This document shows, piece by piece, positions 7,808 to 16,149 of a stretch of DNA of 64,000 nucleotides. The notes under the pieces are model-generated. The model did no database searches. It had not been told where the DNA came from and saw only the letters and a list, made by a program, of their open reading frames with translations. The stretch is taken from the NCBI GenBank assembly GCA_023412715.1, contig JAEZCC010000013.1:18577-82576 (forward strand), written 5' to 3'. Source of the DNA: Bacillota bacterium. Its GTDB lineage: Bacteria; Bacillota; Clostridia; Oscillospirales; Acutalibacteraceae. Made by a program: the position numbers and the translations under genes. How positions within the stretch are numbered: position 1 is the stretch's first letter; each line of letters starts with the position of its first letter.

Positions 7808-9124
7808 TCAGAGTATTTTCATGATTTCGCTGCTGTTGATGACCTCGGTGATCCGCACCCCGTAGTTGTCGTCCACAACGACCACATTTCCCTTGGCTAT
7901 GGCTGTCCCGTTGACATAGACGTCCACCTGAGAGCCGGCCTGGCGGTTCAGCTCCACAATGGTGCCGGCGGAAAAATCCAAAATCTCTTTGATCTTCTTG
8001 GAAGTGCGGCCGATTTCGACGGTGATCTGCAACGGAACGGACATAATCATGCCAAGATTGGTGGATTCGCCCTGGCTCAGCTTTACATCCTCGCTGTCGA
8101 AATTCGGGTAAACGGTGCTGGAGACATAGCTCTTCGGAGGCTCCGCCTGAGGATAATACTGCGACGCGGCGGGCGTCTGCGCAAAGCCCTGGGCCGGGTA
8201 CGGCGCAGGCTGGCCTGCCTGAGCGTACGGGGACGCGGGCTGCTGAGCGGGTGCAGCCGCAACCGGCGCGGCCACGGGAGGAACAGGGGCCTGCGGTGCG
8301 GAAGCGGTCGGAACAGCGGGGGAAGCAGCCGGCGCCGAAGCCTGCGGCGCGGGGACAGCGGAAGCGGCGGGAGCCGTCTGCGTCGGAGCGGGAGCCGCCT
8401 GCGCGGCGGGTGCGGCAGGTGCGGCCTGCGTCGGAGCGGGGGCCGCCTGCGCGGCGGGTACGGCAGGAGCCGTCTGCGCCGGAACGGGGGCCGCCTGCGC
8501 GGCGGGTGTCTCCGGACTCTGCGCCTCCAGGCCGAAGTTGGAAACCAGCTCTTTCGCCATATTGAGGCGCATGATGTTGATGAAAGTGCTGTTGACCAGG
8601 TCGCCGATCATCAGGTTGAAGTAAATCGCGACGACGTCTTCATCCTCTTTGAGGTACTGCGCTTTGAACTGGTCGGAGCTTTCGATGCTGAAAGAGGTCG
8701 GGGGCGAGATGTTGATCCTGCGGTTCAGGAACTGGGACAGCGCCGTAGCCGCGGCGCCCATCATCTGGTTCATGACCTCGCAGATCGCGCCGATGTTCAT
8801 CTCGTCCATGACGAATTCGCGGTCTGAAAAATCCGTCTGCAGCAGCAGCCCAACAATCTTTTTCACATCGGACTGCTTGAGGACCAGGATGTTGTTCCCG
8901 TCAAGGCCGGCGACATACTTGATATCCACGCCGATGGCCGGCTCGAAAGTTTTAATGTCGAAATCGTTGGTTTTAATAACCTCAACCCGCGGCGTTGTAA
9001 TGTTGACCTGCTGGCCCAGCAGCTGCGACACGGAGGTTGCGGAGGACCCCATGCTGATGTTGAGGATTTCACCGATCGCATCAATCTCCATACTGGACAG
9101 CGTTTTCACTTCGTTTGATGCCAA
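7808..9124 (-). CDS. fliY: Flagellar motor switch phosphatase FliY
   Basis: Switch protein combining a CheC-type CheY-P phosphatase domain with a FliN domain, 438 aa. The N-terminal ~200 residues hold two active-site helices, DAIGEILN and GAICEVMN, matching the D/SxxxExxN pattern. Residues ~215-340 are an Ala/Pro/Gln-rich linker built partly from 16-residue tandem repeats. The last ~80 residues are the SpoA/FliN domain (PLQITVEIGRTSKKIKEILDF and VYVNGTAIAKGNVVVVDDNYGVRITEV). A TTG start at 9124 is chosen because AAGGTG is spaced correctly before it; the upstream in-frame GTG at 9133 overlaps that ribosome site. The linker is longer and more repetitive than usual. Confidence 0.92.
   Translation of the reverse strand: MASNEVKTLSSMEIDAIGEILNISMGSSATSVSQLLGQQVNITTPRVEVIKTNDFDIKTFEPAIGVDIKYVAGLDGNNILVLKQSDVKKIVGLLLQTDFSDREFVMDEMNIGAICEVMNQMMGAAATALSQFLNRRINISPPTSFSIESSDQFKAQYLKEDEDVVAIYFNLMIGDLVNSTFINIMRLNMAKELVSNFGLEAQSPETPAAQAAPVPAQTAPAVPAAQAAPAPTQAAPAAPAAQAAPAPTQTAPAASAVPAPQASAPAASPAVPTASAPQAPVPPVAAPVAAAPAQQPASPYAQAGQPAPYPAQGFAQTPAASQYYPQAEPPKSYVSSTVYPNFDSEDVKLSQGESTNLGMIMSVPLQITVEIGRTSKKIKEILDFSAGTIVELNRQAGSQVDVYVNGTAIAKGNVVVVDDNYGVRITEVINSSEIMKIL
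8373..8507. repeat. 48-bp tandem repeat in fliY linker
   Basis: Nearly three copies of a 48-bp unit start at 8373, 8421 and 8469, the last one partial. Each unit encodes 16 residues of the type AAPAAPAAQAAPAPTQ. The units differ by only a few bases, so this is a recent in-frame tandem expansion inside the linker between the phosphatase and FliN domains of FliY. Confidence 0.85.
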
Positions 9125-9153
9125 CGCAATCACCTTATTTCAAATAATTTAAG

Positions 9154-10149
9154 TTACAGCACTTTCTCTATTTTTACAGCGTAGTGTTTTCTCTTGATTC
9201 CCATCGTGCCGGTAAACCACGCCAGCTTTTCAACTCTCACGACTACGGAGCCTTCCGCAACCTGCGTGTTCAGCAGGATGATGTCGTCTTTCTGCAGGTC
9301 GAGAAGATCGCGCAGCGTCACCTGAGTTTCCCCCAGAACCGCCGCGACGGTCAGGGGAGTGTCCTTCAGCTCCGCGAGGATGCTGTCCCTGCGGCGCTTT
9401 TCCACTTTGGGGTCGTCCCGTCTGGCGGCCTTCACGTACTTGGAATCGTAGCTCTTGAAAAGCTCTTCCAGCGAGCTCGCCGGCAGGCAAATGTTCATGT
9501 TGCCTTTCAGGGTGCCCAGCGTGATTTCAATGATGACGATGGCCACCGATTCGTCCGCCGGTATGAACTGAACGGTCTGGGCGTTGGTTTCGATGGAATC
9601 CATGCTGAACGAGACATCCTGATAATTGCTCCAGGCGTCTTTCATCAGCACGGAAATCTGCTTGAAGACGTAGTTCAGAAGCGAGAGCTCAATTTCCGTG
9701 TAATCGCGGTCGACCATGTAGCCGGAGCCGTCCCCGCCGAGCATTCTGTCAAGAACGCAGAAAGAAACAGGCCGCGACATTTCCATCATGATATGCTTGT
9801 CTTCCACATTGTACGACTGGCTGTGAAGCCCCATGACCGACATCAGCAGGGAATCGTTCAGCGCATTTTCAAACTCGCGGTATTCTTCCTCTTCCACCTG
9901 AAGGACCGTCGCCTGACAGGACATCCGCAGCATGCCGGAAAGCTGAAGAGAAAAAAGCCTTGAAAACGTTTCGAAGATGTTCTGCAGAAAGCGTATCTGC
10001 TCGCGCGTAAACTTTTTTGGCGACAGGAAATCGTAGTCTTTGATTTTCGGGCCGGAGTTCTGCTCTTCAATTTCTTTTGGGTCCATATTGCCGCTTTGCA
10101 GATTTCCCAGGAGTTCGTCAATTTGCTGCTGCGATAAAACTTCTGCCAT
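9154..10149 (-). CDS. fliM: Flagellar motor switch protein FliM
   Basis: C-ring switch protein of 331 aa. The N-terminus (MAEVLSQQQIDELLGNL) contains the LSQxEIDALL-type peptide that binds phosphorylated CheY. The middle CheC-like domain includes MLGGDGSGY, and the C-terminal ~80 residues form a SpoA/FliN domain (DTPLTVAAVLGETQVTLRDLLDLQKDDIILL). It is followed after a 29-bp gap by fliY. Upstream there is a 168-bp gap where fliL would be expected in many Clostridia; I see no gene there. Confidence 0.95.
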   Translation of the reverse strand: MAEVLSQQQIDELLGNLQSGNMDPKEIEEQNSGPKIKDYDFLSPKKFTREQIRFLQNIFETFSRLFSLQLSGMLRMSCQATVLQVEEEEYREFENALNDSLLMSVMGLHSQSYNVEDKHIMMEMSRPVSFCVLDRMLGGDGSGYMVDRDYTEIELSLLNYVFKQISVLMKDAWSNYQDVSFSMDSIETNAQTVQFIPADESVAIVIIEITLGTLKGNMNICLPASSLEELFKSYDSKYVKAARRDDPKVEKRRRDSILAELKDTPLTVAAVLGETQVTLRDLLDLQKDDIILLNTQVAEGSVVVRVEKLAWFTGTMGIKRKHYAVKIEKVL

Positions 10150-10317
10150 TCCATACCCACCATTTCTCGCACAAAATCTGCCAAAGTAACTCTATAAGAA
10201 ACCGCCCGGTCCCGTGCGGCGGGCCTGACGGGAATTGTCAAAAGGATTCCGGGGCGGGCCGGTGTTTCCGCCGTCTGCATACGGCGAAAGCCGCCGGCCC
10301 GGATGCCCGGATGGGAT

Positions 10318-10629
10318 TTACGCTCCCCCGCTCTTTTCGGCGCTGGTGCTGTGCTTTTTGGGCACCGGGCGTTTTGCCGCGGTTTTTGCGGGAAGCCCTC
10401 CCGCGGACTGCGAAGCGGTCTTCGCCCCTTCTTTCAGAAGGACCAGGTTCTTGAAGATCCGCCGCCGGTAGACGATCACCTTTTCAATGACCTCTTCCCG
10501 GGTCTCTTTGACCAGAAAATATTTGCCGCTTGTCAGAAGGACCTTCGTCTCCGGGATATTCTCGATTGTTTCGATCAGGTCGCTGTTGAGCGTGAACGGA
10601 TGCCCGTTCAGCTGTGTCAGTTCAATCAT
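10318..10629 (-). CDS. flbD: FlbD family flagellar protein with Lys/Pro-rich tail
   Basis: Small protein of 103 aa. Residues 1-65 match the FlbD family found next to hook genes in Firmicutes and spirochaetes: MIELTQLNGHPFTLNSDLIE, IENIPETKVLLTSGKYFLVKE and EEVIEKVIVYRRRIF. Family members are usually about 60-75 aa; here a further basic, low-complexity tail of about 38 residues (KTAAKRPVPKKHS) is added. The start at 10629 is preferred because GGGAGG sits at the right distance, whereas the ATG at 10635 abuts it. The biochemical role of the family is not settled. Confidence 0.8.
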   Translation of the reverse strand: MIELTQLNGHPFTLNSDLIETIENIPETKVLLTSGKYFLVKETREEVIEKVIVYRRRIFKNLVLLKEGAKTASQSAGGLPAKTAAKRPVPKKHSTSAEKSGGA

Positions 10630-10686
10630 GCCCATCCTCCCTTCTTCCGCCCTCCGCCCGTTTCAGACGGAGGGCGGGCCGCGTGA

Positions 10687-11655
10687 TTACTTCATGTTGA
10701 CCAAAGTCTGCAGCATTTCGTCCGCAACGGAAATGATTTTCGTGTTCGCCTGGTAGCCTCTCTCGTAAACAATCATGTTGGAAAGCTGCGTCGCAAGGTC
10801 GACGTTCGAGGCCTCGAGCATACCCGTGTTGAGCGTTCCGGTCGCGCCCTCTCCCGCGGCGAAAACCGTCGCGCTGCCGGAGCCGGTGTTGCTCTTGTAG
10901 TAGGAGTTGCCCGCTTCGTCAAGGCCGCCGGGGTTGTTGAAATATCCGATGGCGATGCGGCCGATGGTGACGACGTCTTTGTTCGTGTTCACCGCCGTGA
11001 TGGTGCCGTCGGAGGAGATCTTGATGTCGCTCAGCGAGTTGTTGGCATCCCCCACATCGTAGGAAATGCGCTGCAGCGCGGCGATTTTTCCGTCGGCACC
11101 GATTTCGCCGGTACCGGTGGTACCGGTGTAGAGATACCCCGGGGTCGCGGTGCCTGTATAGGTGTCGGTCGGGATCGCGCCTGTCGCATTGCCGTTTGCA
11201 TTCGGGGCGCTGTTGTTTGCGCCGAGGACATAGTTGCCATTGCCGTCTGTCAGGTAGCCGTCGATAAACTGCAGCTGCCCGACGCGCGTGTATTTGTAGC
11301 TGCTGGGAGCGCCCGTAGTGGTATTGACGCCGTCCTGCACGACGAAATAGCCCTCGCCGCTGATGTAGCAGTCCATGGCGCGGCCCGTCGCGTCCTCGCT
11401 GCCCGCGGTGGTGTCAACAGTGACGCCGGTCGCCGACGCGCCGAAACCGACCTGCATGGGGTTGTTGCCGGCCATGCTCGCGGTATAATTCCCGCCGGAG
11501 GCCGCCTTCATGGTCTGGTACATGGCGTCGCGGAACGAAGTGTCGCTGCTTTTGAACGCGTAGGTGTTGACGTTCGCAATGTTGTTGCCCACCACGTCCA
11601 TGGCGGTCTGGTGTGCTTTCAGACCGGCTATGGCGGATGTCATGGCTTTCATCAT
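10687..11655 (-). CDS. flgE: Flagellar hook protein FlgE
   Basis: Hook subunit of 322 aa. The N-terminal rod/hook signature is MTSAIAGLKAHQTAMDVVGNNIANVNTYAFK; the middle shows GEGYFVVQ and a KYTRVGQLQFIDGYL stretch; the C-terminus is the conserved helix NVDLATQLSNMIVYERGYQANTKIISVADEMLQTLVNMK. FlgE polymerises into the universal joint outside the cell. It follows flgD and a small flagellar-operon gene and precedes flbD. A Thr/Gly/Asn-rich segment around residues 165-195 is probably the variable surface domain. Confidence 0.93.
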   Translation of the reverse strand: MMKAMTSAIAGLKAHQTAMDVVGNNIANVNTYAFKSSDTSFRDAMYQTMKAASGGNYTASMAGNNPMQVGFGASATGVTVDTTAGSEDATGRAMDCYISGEGYFVVQDGVNTTTGAPSSYKYTRVGQLQFIDGYLTDGNGNYVLGANNSAPNANGNATGAIPTDTYTGTATPGYLYTGTTGTGEIGADGKIAALQRISYDVGDANNSLSDIKISSDGTITAVNTNKDVVTIGRIAIGYFNNPGGLDEAGNSYYKSNTGSGSATVFAAGEGATGTLNTGMLEASNVDLATQLSNMIVYERGYQANTKIISVADEMLQTLVNMK

Positions 11656-11739
11656 AAGAAAATCGTCCTTTCCGTTTCCGGAACCGGCCGGGCTTCTCTG
11701 TCAGTCAAAGCCCGGAATGACCCCCTCTTTGAGGTCCGG

Positions 11740-12153
11740 TCAAAGAATCACGGCTCCGTCAATATTTGTGAATATGTTGTCTTTCATTTCTCCGCCGTTC
11801 ATGGTGGTGACGACCGTCCTGCTCGGGACGTTGACGATGAATGCGGTGCCGCCGTCCAGAATCAGCGCCTCTTTCACGCCCTTGCTCCCGGCTTTTTCAA
11901 CGGCGTCGTCCATTTTTGCCATCAGCTGGGGAGAAACCTCGATCTGCCTTACGTCCATTCTCTGGATTGCGTGCTTGGAAAAACTGATCTGCGCGTTGCT
12001 CGCTTCGATGGACTGCCGGAGCATCTGCGCAAACGTGCCTTTTTCTCCGCCTTCGCCGGTTTTCTGCGCCGCTCGGCCGGTGTCTGCAAGCCGGGCCGCA
12101 TAGGCCGGGTCAATCAATGCGGAATAATTTTTTTTGAACTGGATATCTTCCAT
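11740..12153 (-). CDS. Conserved flagellar operon protein (TIGR02530-like)
   Basis: A 137-aa protein encoded between flgD and flgE. It has the features of the small flagellar-operon family annotated as TIGR02530: SFSKHAIQRMDVRQIEVSPQLMAKMDDAVEKAGSKG, then DGGTAFIVNVPSRTVVTTMNG near the C-terminus. Its role is not well defined; position next to the hook genes suggests a hook-assembly function. The ATG at 12153 is chosen over an in-frame TTG at 12168 because GGATGGTG lies just upstream of it. Confidence 0.82.
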   Translation of the reverse strand: MEDIQFKKNYSALIDPAYAARLADTGRAAQKTGEGGEKGTFAQMLRQSIEASNAQISFSKHAIQRMDVRQIEVSPQLMAKMDDAVEKAGSKGVKEALILDGGTAFIVNVPSRTVVTTMNGGEMKDNIFTNIDGAVIL

Positions 12154-12197
12154 AGAATCACCATCCAACGGCTATAGGCCCCATGCCCATTCGCCGG

Positions 12198-12851
12198 CTA
12201 TGTTTCCGAAGTCCGAAACTCAACGTTTGTGACATCGGCGGGATTGTATTTGTTTCCGTTGATCGTGATCATGCAGCTTCCGTCTGTGCCGTACACCGCG
12301 CTTTCAACAACGCCCGTCACAGCCGGACTCTCCGTATCGCCTGTGTTTACTGTAACGGTATAGCCGATTAGCGAAGAAGCGTATTCGCGAAGCGCAAGCA
12401 TCGTTTCCGAATTGTCTGTCGCGGTCTGCGTCACGTCTGACACATCATACGCATTGCCGCCGATTACAACCTTGCTGCTTCCGTCCGTCCCATAGACCGC
12501 GCCCTGCACGATTCCCGTTACAGTCGGATTGCTGTCCACGCCGGTATTGGCGGTGACGATTTTACCGACCAAAGAGGCCGCGTACTGTCTGTTGAAATTC
12601 TGCGTCAGCGTCGTCATGGCCTGGATGGCCGAAAACTGGGCCAGCTCCGTAATATACTGGGTGTTGTCCACGTTGCTGTCGAGGCTCTGGCTCTGAAACT
12701 GGGCCGCCATCAGCTTTAAAAAGTCCGACATGTCAAGCGCCGAGCTGGAGGATTTCTTGGAAGACGACGTCGTCGAGGAATCGGGAGACGCCGCAGAGGC
12801 CGCATATGCCTGGTTCAGGCTGCCGTACCCTGTGATGTTAAGGGAATCCAA
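12198..12851 (-). CDS. flgD: Hook-capping protein FlgD with duplicated C-terminal domain
   Basis: Scaffold cap needed for hook polymerisation, 217 aa. Residues 36-92 carry the FlgD N-terminal signature (MSDFLKLMAAQFQSQ, then ITELAQFSAIQAMTTL). The C-terminal half contains two copies of the same ~50-residue module, residues ~92-141 and ~158-208, each ending in AVYGTDGS followed by a short beta strand and a D/NxxDV motif. Bacterial FlgD normally has one such module in Firmicutes. Translation starts at TTG with GGGAGGTG eight bases upstream. It lies eight bases after fliK. Confidence 0.9.
   Translation of the reverse strand: MDSLNITGYGSLNQAYAASAASPDSSTTSSSKKSSSSALDMSDFLKLMAAQFQSQSLDSNVDNTQYITELAQFSAIQAMTTLTQNFNRQYAASLVGKIVTANTGVDSNPTVTGIVQGAVYGTDGSSKVVIGGNAYDVSDVTQTATDNSETMLALREYASSLIGYTVTVNTGDTESPAVTGVVESAVYGTDGSCMITINGNKYNPADVTNVEFRTSET
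12228..12578. repeat. Intragenic duplication of the FlgD C-terminal module
   Basis: Two diverged copies, about 12,429-12,578 and 12,228-12,380, encode similar ~50-residue blocks in FlgD. Shared landmarks are VTGxVxxAVYGTDGS and a Val-rich strand before it. The copies differ at many residues, so the duplication is not recent. Confidence 0.75.
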
Positions 12852-12858
12852 TTTTGTT

Positions 12859-14316
12859 TCACCTCCCGACGGCGGTGCGCTGCGCGCCCGCTGTTCTTTG
12901 CATGATGCTGAGAAAATCTTCCGTGCTGACCGCGCCGATATCGCTCAGGGAATAACTGTCTTCGCTGTTTTTCTTCTGTCTGCCGCTTTCCTGCTGCTGG
13001 CGTCCGTCCTGCCCGCCGTAGCCGTCGTTCGGCGCGTACCATTGCTGCTGCGCGGCTGCCGGATCGGGTCTTACGACCTGCACGGACTGCCCCGTTGCGT
13101 TCTGCAGCATGGAGCGGATGTCGCCCGAGCTGGAAGCAATCAGGTCCCGCGTCTTTGCGTTGTCGGCCGCGAGCTGAACGGTCAGAAGACCGTTTTTCGA
13201 AGTCAGCTCCACGGAGACTTTGCCGAGCGATTCGGGGTAAAGGTCGACCTTCAGCTGTTTGACGCCGGTTTTCAGACCTGCGGAAACGGCGTTCGCGATC
13301 TGCCCCGCGGGGGAAGCCCGCATCTGTCCCGTTTTATCGGAGACATCGGACACTTTGACGACAACCTTGCCGTCGGAATAAAGAGCTGCAATCGACGGAG
13401 CTGCCGTTCCCTGCCGGCCCGGCGCGGAAGCACTGTCTTTGCCGCCGGAGCTTCCTGTGCTGTCGGAAAAGCTTTGTTCTGTAGCCCCTGGCTCAGTCGC
13501 CTGCACGCCTGCCGTGTCTGTGGTGCCGGCTGATGAGAGCACGACGATTTTGTCGGACGTGCCCGGCTGTGCGGCCGGCGGAGAAACCTGCGTCCCCTCC
13601 AGGGCTGTGATCCCGGATTGCTGCCCCTGCGCCGTCCGGAAGGTCTGCCCGCTCTGCGTCTCCCCCTGCGGGGAAATGCCGGGCGAAACCGCCCCGCCGT
13701 CCGCCGGTGATTCGGAGACGGAAACCGGAGTCTGCCGGGCCGTCTGGGGAAGCGTCTGCGCCGTAGCCGAAGAAGCCTGCGCGCTTTGCCGCCCGTCAAT
13801 CCGGGCCGGCACTTCCGCCGATCCTGCCGGGCTTTGCTGCTGCGCGGGTACCGTCTGCCGGAAAAGCGCTGCGCCCTGCATGGCTGCCGGGTTTGTGGAT
13901 TCGGGCTGCGCGGCTATGGACGGGAGAGCTGCGGATTGGACGGGTGCGGACTGTGCCGGCGCCGTCTGATTCTGCGCCGTTCCCGCTGCCAGCAGGGCTG
14001 CACCCGGATTCGCCTGCGAAGACTGTACCGCAAGCAGCGCCGCCAGCGCCGAAGCGTCGTATGGGAGCGCGGCCGGGTTGATACCGGCGGCATCCCCGTC
14101 GGTCCTGGGAAGATCGTCCTCCGTTTTGCCGCCGCCCGATGGATGACCGGGTTCCGCGGCCTTGCCCTGCGGCTGAGTCTGCCGGGAAGCGGTCCTCATC
14201 AGCGAAAGAAATGCTGCGTCCGCTGCCGAAGGCTGTGATTTGGAAGCGCCCGAAGAGCCGGATGCCGCCTGCGCCTGGTCTGTGGAAAGAGCAACGTTCT
14301 GTATTGTCATTGGCAT
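12859..14316 (-). CDS. fliK: Flagellar hook-length control protein FliK
   Basis: Molecular ruler and export-switch trigger, 485 aa. The first ~320 residues are low-complexity and rich in Ala, Gln, Ser, Pro and Thr, the expected disordered ruler. The conserved C-terminal domain is at about residues 340-420, with GLKTGVKQLKVDLYPESLGKVSVELTSKNGLLTVQLAA, which matches the LxPxxLGxVxVxLxxxxGxLxVxxxA pattern that contacts FlhB. A strong AAGGAGGTG precedes the ATG. Sequence similarity to other FliK proteins would be limited to the C-terminal domain. Confidence 0.9.
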   Translation of the reverse strand: MPMTIQNVALSTDQAQAASGSSGASKSQPSAADAAFLSLMRTASRQTQPQGKAAEPGHPSGGGKTEDDLPRTDGDAAGINPAALPYDASALAALLAVQSSQANPGAALLAAGTAQNQTAPAQSAPVQSAALPSIAAQPESTNPAAMQGAALFRQTVPAQQQSPAGSAEVPARIDGRQSAQASSATAQTLPQTARQTPVSVSESPADGGAVSPGISPQGETQSGQTFRTAQGQQSGITALEGTQVSPPAAQPGTSDKIVVLSSAGTTDTAGVQATEPGATEQSFSDSTGSSGGKDSASAPGRQGTAAPSIAALYSDGKVVVKVSDVSDKTGQMRASPAGQIANAVSAGLKTGVKQLKVDLYPESLGKVSVELTSKNGLLTVQLAADNAKTRDLIASSSGDIRSMLQNATGQSVQVVRPDPAAAQQQWYAPNDGYGGQDGRQQQESGRQKKNSEDSYSLSDIGAVSTEDFLSIMQRTAGAQRTAVGR

Positions 14317-14387
14317 TTTTTCACCTCCTTTGCCGGTAGATTCTATCTGAAAGCAAATTGCTTAGATAGCGAAATCAGGGTGCGGTC

Positions 14388-14819
14388 TCAGACCGCCCGG
14401 CCCACAAATTCCTCGATGAACTGCTCCTGCTCTTTGCGGTCCTTTGCGAGGTATTCCTGAAACTGCTTGTCCCGGACTCTCTCGAGACCGGAAATGTCGC
14501 TGTTCATCTCGACGATTTCCCGCTGCTTGGCCTCGACGGCCAGAACCGCCTTTTGCAGCTGATCCTGCAGCAGCCGGGCCTGACGGTTCAGCTCGCCGAA
14601 ATATTTTTTATACACCGCGATGCCCTGGGGGTTCATGCCGTCTTTCATCTTTTCGGTAAGCATGCGGTTGTATCGGTGGAATTCGCCGTTTGCGTTTTCA
14701 ATGGACTGCTCGATTTCACGCTGCCGGTAGCGGAGCTGTTCCAGCTCGTTTTTCAGCAGATCGAGCGTCTCCTGTTTAAAACGAAGAACTTTTTCGAGAG
14801 TAAAGGCAAACTGCTTCAT
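14388..14819 (-). CDS. fliJ: Flagellar export chaperone FliJ
   Basis: A 143-aa coiled-coil protein of FliJ type: MKQFAFTLEKVLRFKQETLDLLKNELEQL at the N-terminus and heptad-rich sequence throughout. FliJ sits in the FliI ATPase ring and links it to FlhA. It follows fliI with a four-base gap and precedes fliK. Confidence 0.9.
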   Translation of the reverse strand: MKQFAFTLEKVLRFKQETLDLLKNELEQLRYRQREIEQSIENANGEFHRYNRMLTEKMKDGMNPQGIAVYKKYFGELNRQARLLQDQLQKAVLAVEAKQREIVEMNSDISGLERVRDKQFQEYLAKDRKEQEQFIEEFVGRAV

Positions 14820-14823
14820 GCGT

Positions 14824-16125
14824 TCAGATCTCCCTCATCAGGCTGTCGGTTTCTTCGTCGGAAAACTTTTCGTCGACCTTCTGCTCGAGAAAAGCGTTGA
14901 TCTTGTCGATCTTGCTGACCGCCTCGTCAAGCCGGCGGTTCATGCCCGGCTTGTAGGCGCCTATGGAAATGAGGTCGTAGTTCTGGTAATAGGTGGCGAG
15001 CAGGTTGCGTATCTTCGCGGCGAGCGTCTTGCGCTCGGGTGAGGCGATGTCCGTCATAAGCCTCGAAATGCTTGCGTTGACGTCGATCGCGGGGTAATGG
15101 TTCTGGTTCGCGAGCGACCGAGAAAGCACGATGTGCCCGTCCAGAATACCGCGGACCGTGTCGGCAATCGGCTCGTTGGTGTCGTCCCCCTCGACCAGCA
15201 CGGTGTAGATGCCGGTGATGGAGCCCGTCTTGAAATTGCCGCACCGTTCCAGCAGCTTCGGCAGCTCGGCATAGATGGAGGGCGTGTACCCGCGCGCGAT
15301 GGGCGGCTCCCCGACCGAAAGGCCGATTTCCCTCTCGGCCATCGCGAAACGCGTGAGGGAATCCATCATCAGCAGGACGTCGCGGCCCTGGTCGCGGAAA
15401 TACTCCGCGATTGCGGTAGCCACGGCGGGGCATTTCGCCCGGAACATGGCGGGCTGGTCGGAAGTCGCCACAACGAGCACCGAGCGGGCAAGCCCTTCTT
15501 CCCCGAGATCCTTTTCAATAAATTCCTTGACCTCGCGTCCGCGCTCGCCGACCAGCGCGATGACGTTGACGTCGGATTTGACGTTCTTCGCAATCATGCC
15601 CATCAGGGTGCTTTTGCCGACGCCGCTGCCGGAGAAGATGCCCATCCTCTGCCCCTTGCCGATGGTCAGCAGGCCGTCGATCGCCTTGATGCCGTAGCTG
15701 AGCGGCTGGCTGATGCGCGGGCGCTCCAGCGGGTTGGTGTAGGAAGCGTCGATGCCGTAGAACTGCTTCGGGTGGAACGGCTCCTTGCCGTCCATCGCGT
15801 TCCCCATGGCGTCGACCGTGCGCCCCACCAGAAAGTCGCCGACCGGCACCCGCAGCTTGTGGCCGGTGTTCTCCACAATGCTGCCGAGACCCACGCCCCT
15901 GACGTCGCCGTAAGCCATCAGCAGGGTGTTGCCGTTCCGGAAGCCGACCACCTCGGCGGTCACGCCGCTGTCGCCTTCTTTTCTGCCGATGGCGCAGACG
16001 TCGCCGACCTTCGCCTCGACGCCCGTCGCCTCTATCATCATGCCGGCGATGTTCTTCACTTTTCCCTTATAGCTCAAAGGGTCGACCCTTGAAACAATCT
16101 CGCAGGCGGTCTGCAAACTGAACAT
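14824..16125 (-). CDS. fliI: Flagellar export ATPase FliI
   Basis: F1-beta-like ATPase energising flagellar export, 433 aa. Walker A is GIFSGSGVGKST (about residue 160), Walker B ends in VLLMMDSLTRFA, and the family stretch GEPPIARGYTPSIYAELPKLLERCG follows. The start ATG at 16125 has GAGGG close upstream; an in-frame GTG at 16137 is an alternative. It is preceded by fliH, its negative regulator, and followed by fliJ. Confidence 0.95.
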   Translation of the reverse strand: MFSLQTACEIVSRVDPLSYKGKVKNIAGMMIEATGVEAKVGDVCAIGRKEGDSGVTAEVVGFRNGNTLLMAYGDVRGVGLGSIVENTGHKLRVPVGDFLVGRTVDAMGNAMDGKEPFHPKQFYGIDASYTNPLERPRISQPLSYGIKAIDGLLTIGKGQRMGIFSGSGVGKSTLMGMIAKNVKSDVNVIALVGERGREVKEFIEKDLGEEGLARSVLVVATSDQPAMFRAKCPAVATAIAEYFRDQGRDVLLMMDSLTRFAMAEREIGLSVGEPPIARGYTPSIYAELPKLLERCGNFKTGSITGIYTVLVEGDDTNEPIADTVRGILDGHIVLSRSLANQNHYPAIDVNASISRLMTDIASPERKTLAAKIRNLLATYYQNYDLISIGAYKPGMNRRLDEAVSKIDKINAFLEQKVDEKFSDEETDSLMREI

Positions 16126-16149
16126 GCTTTCCCTCACTCCACGGCAGTG

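Noticed and set aside
10150..10317. Possible fliL remnant between flbD and fliM
   Set aside because: No open frame with FliL features in the 168 bp on either strand.
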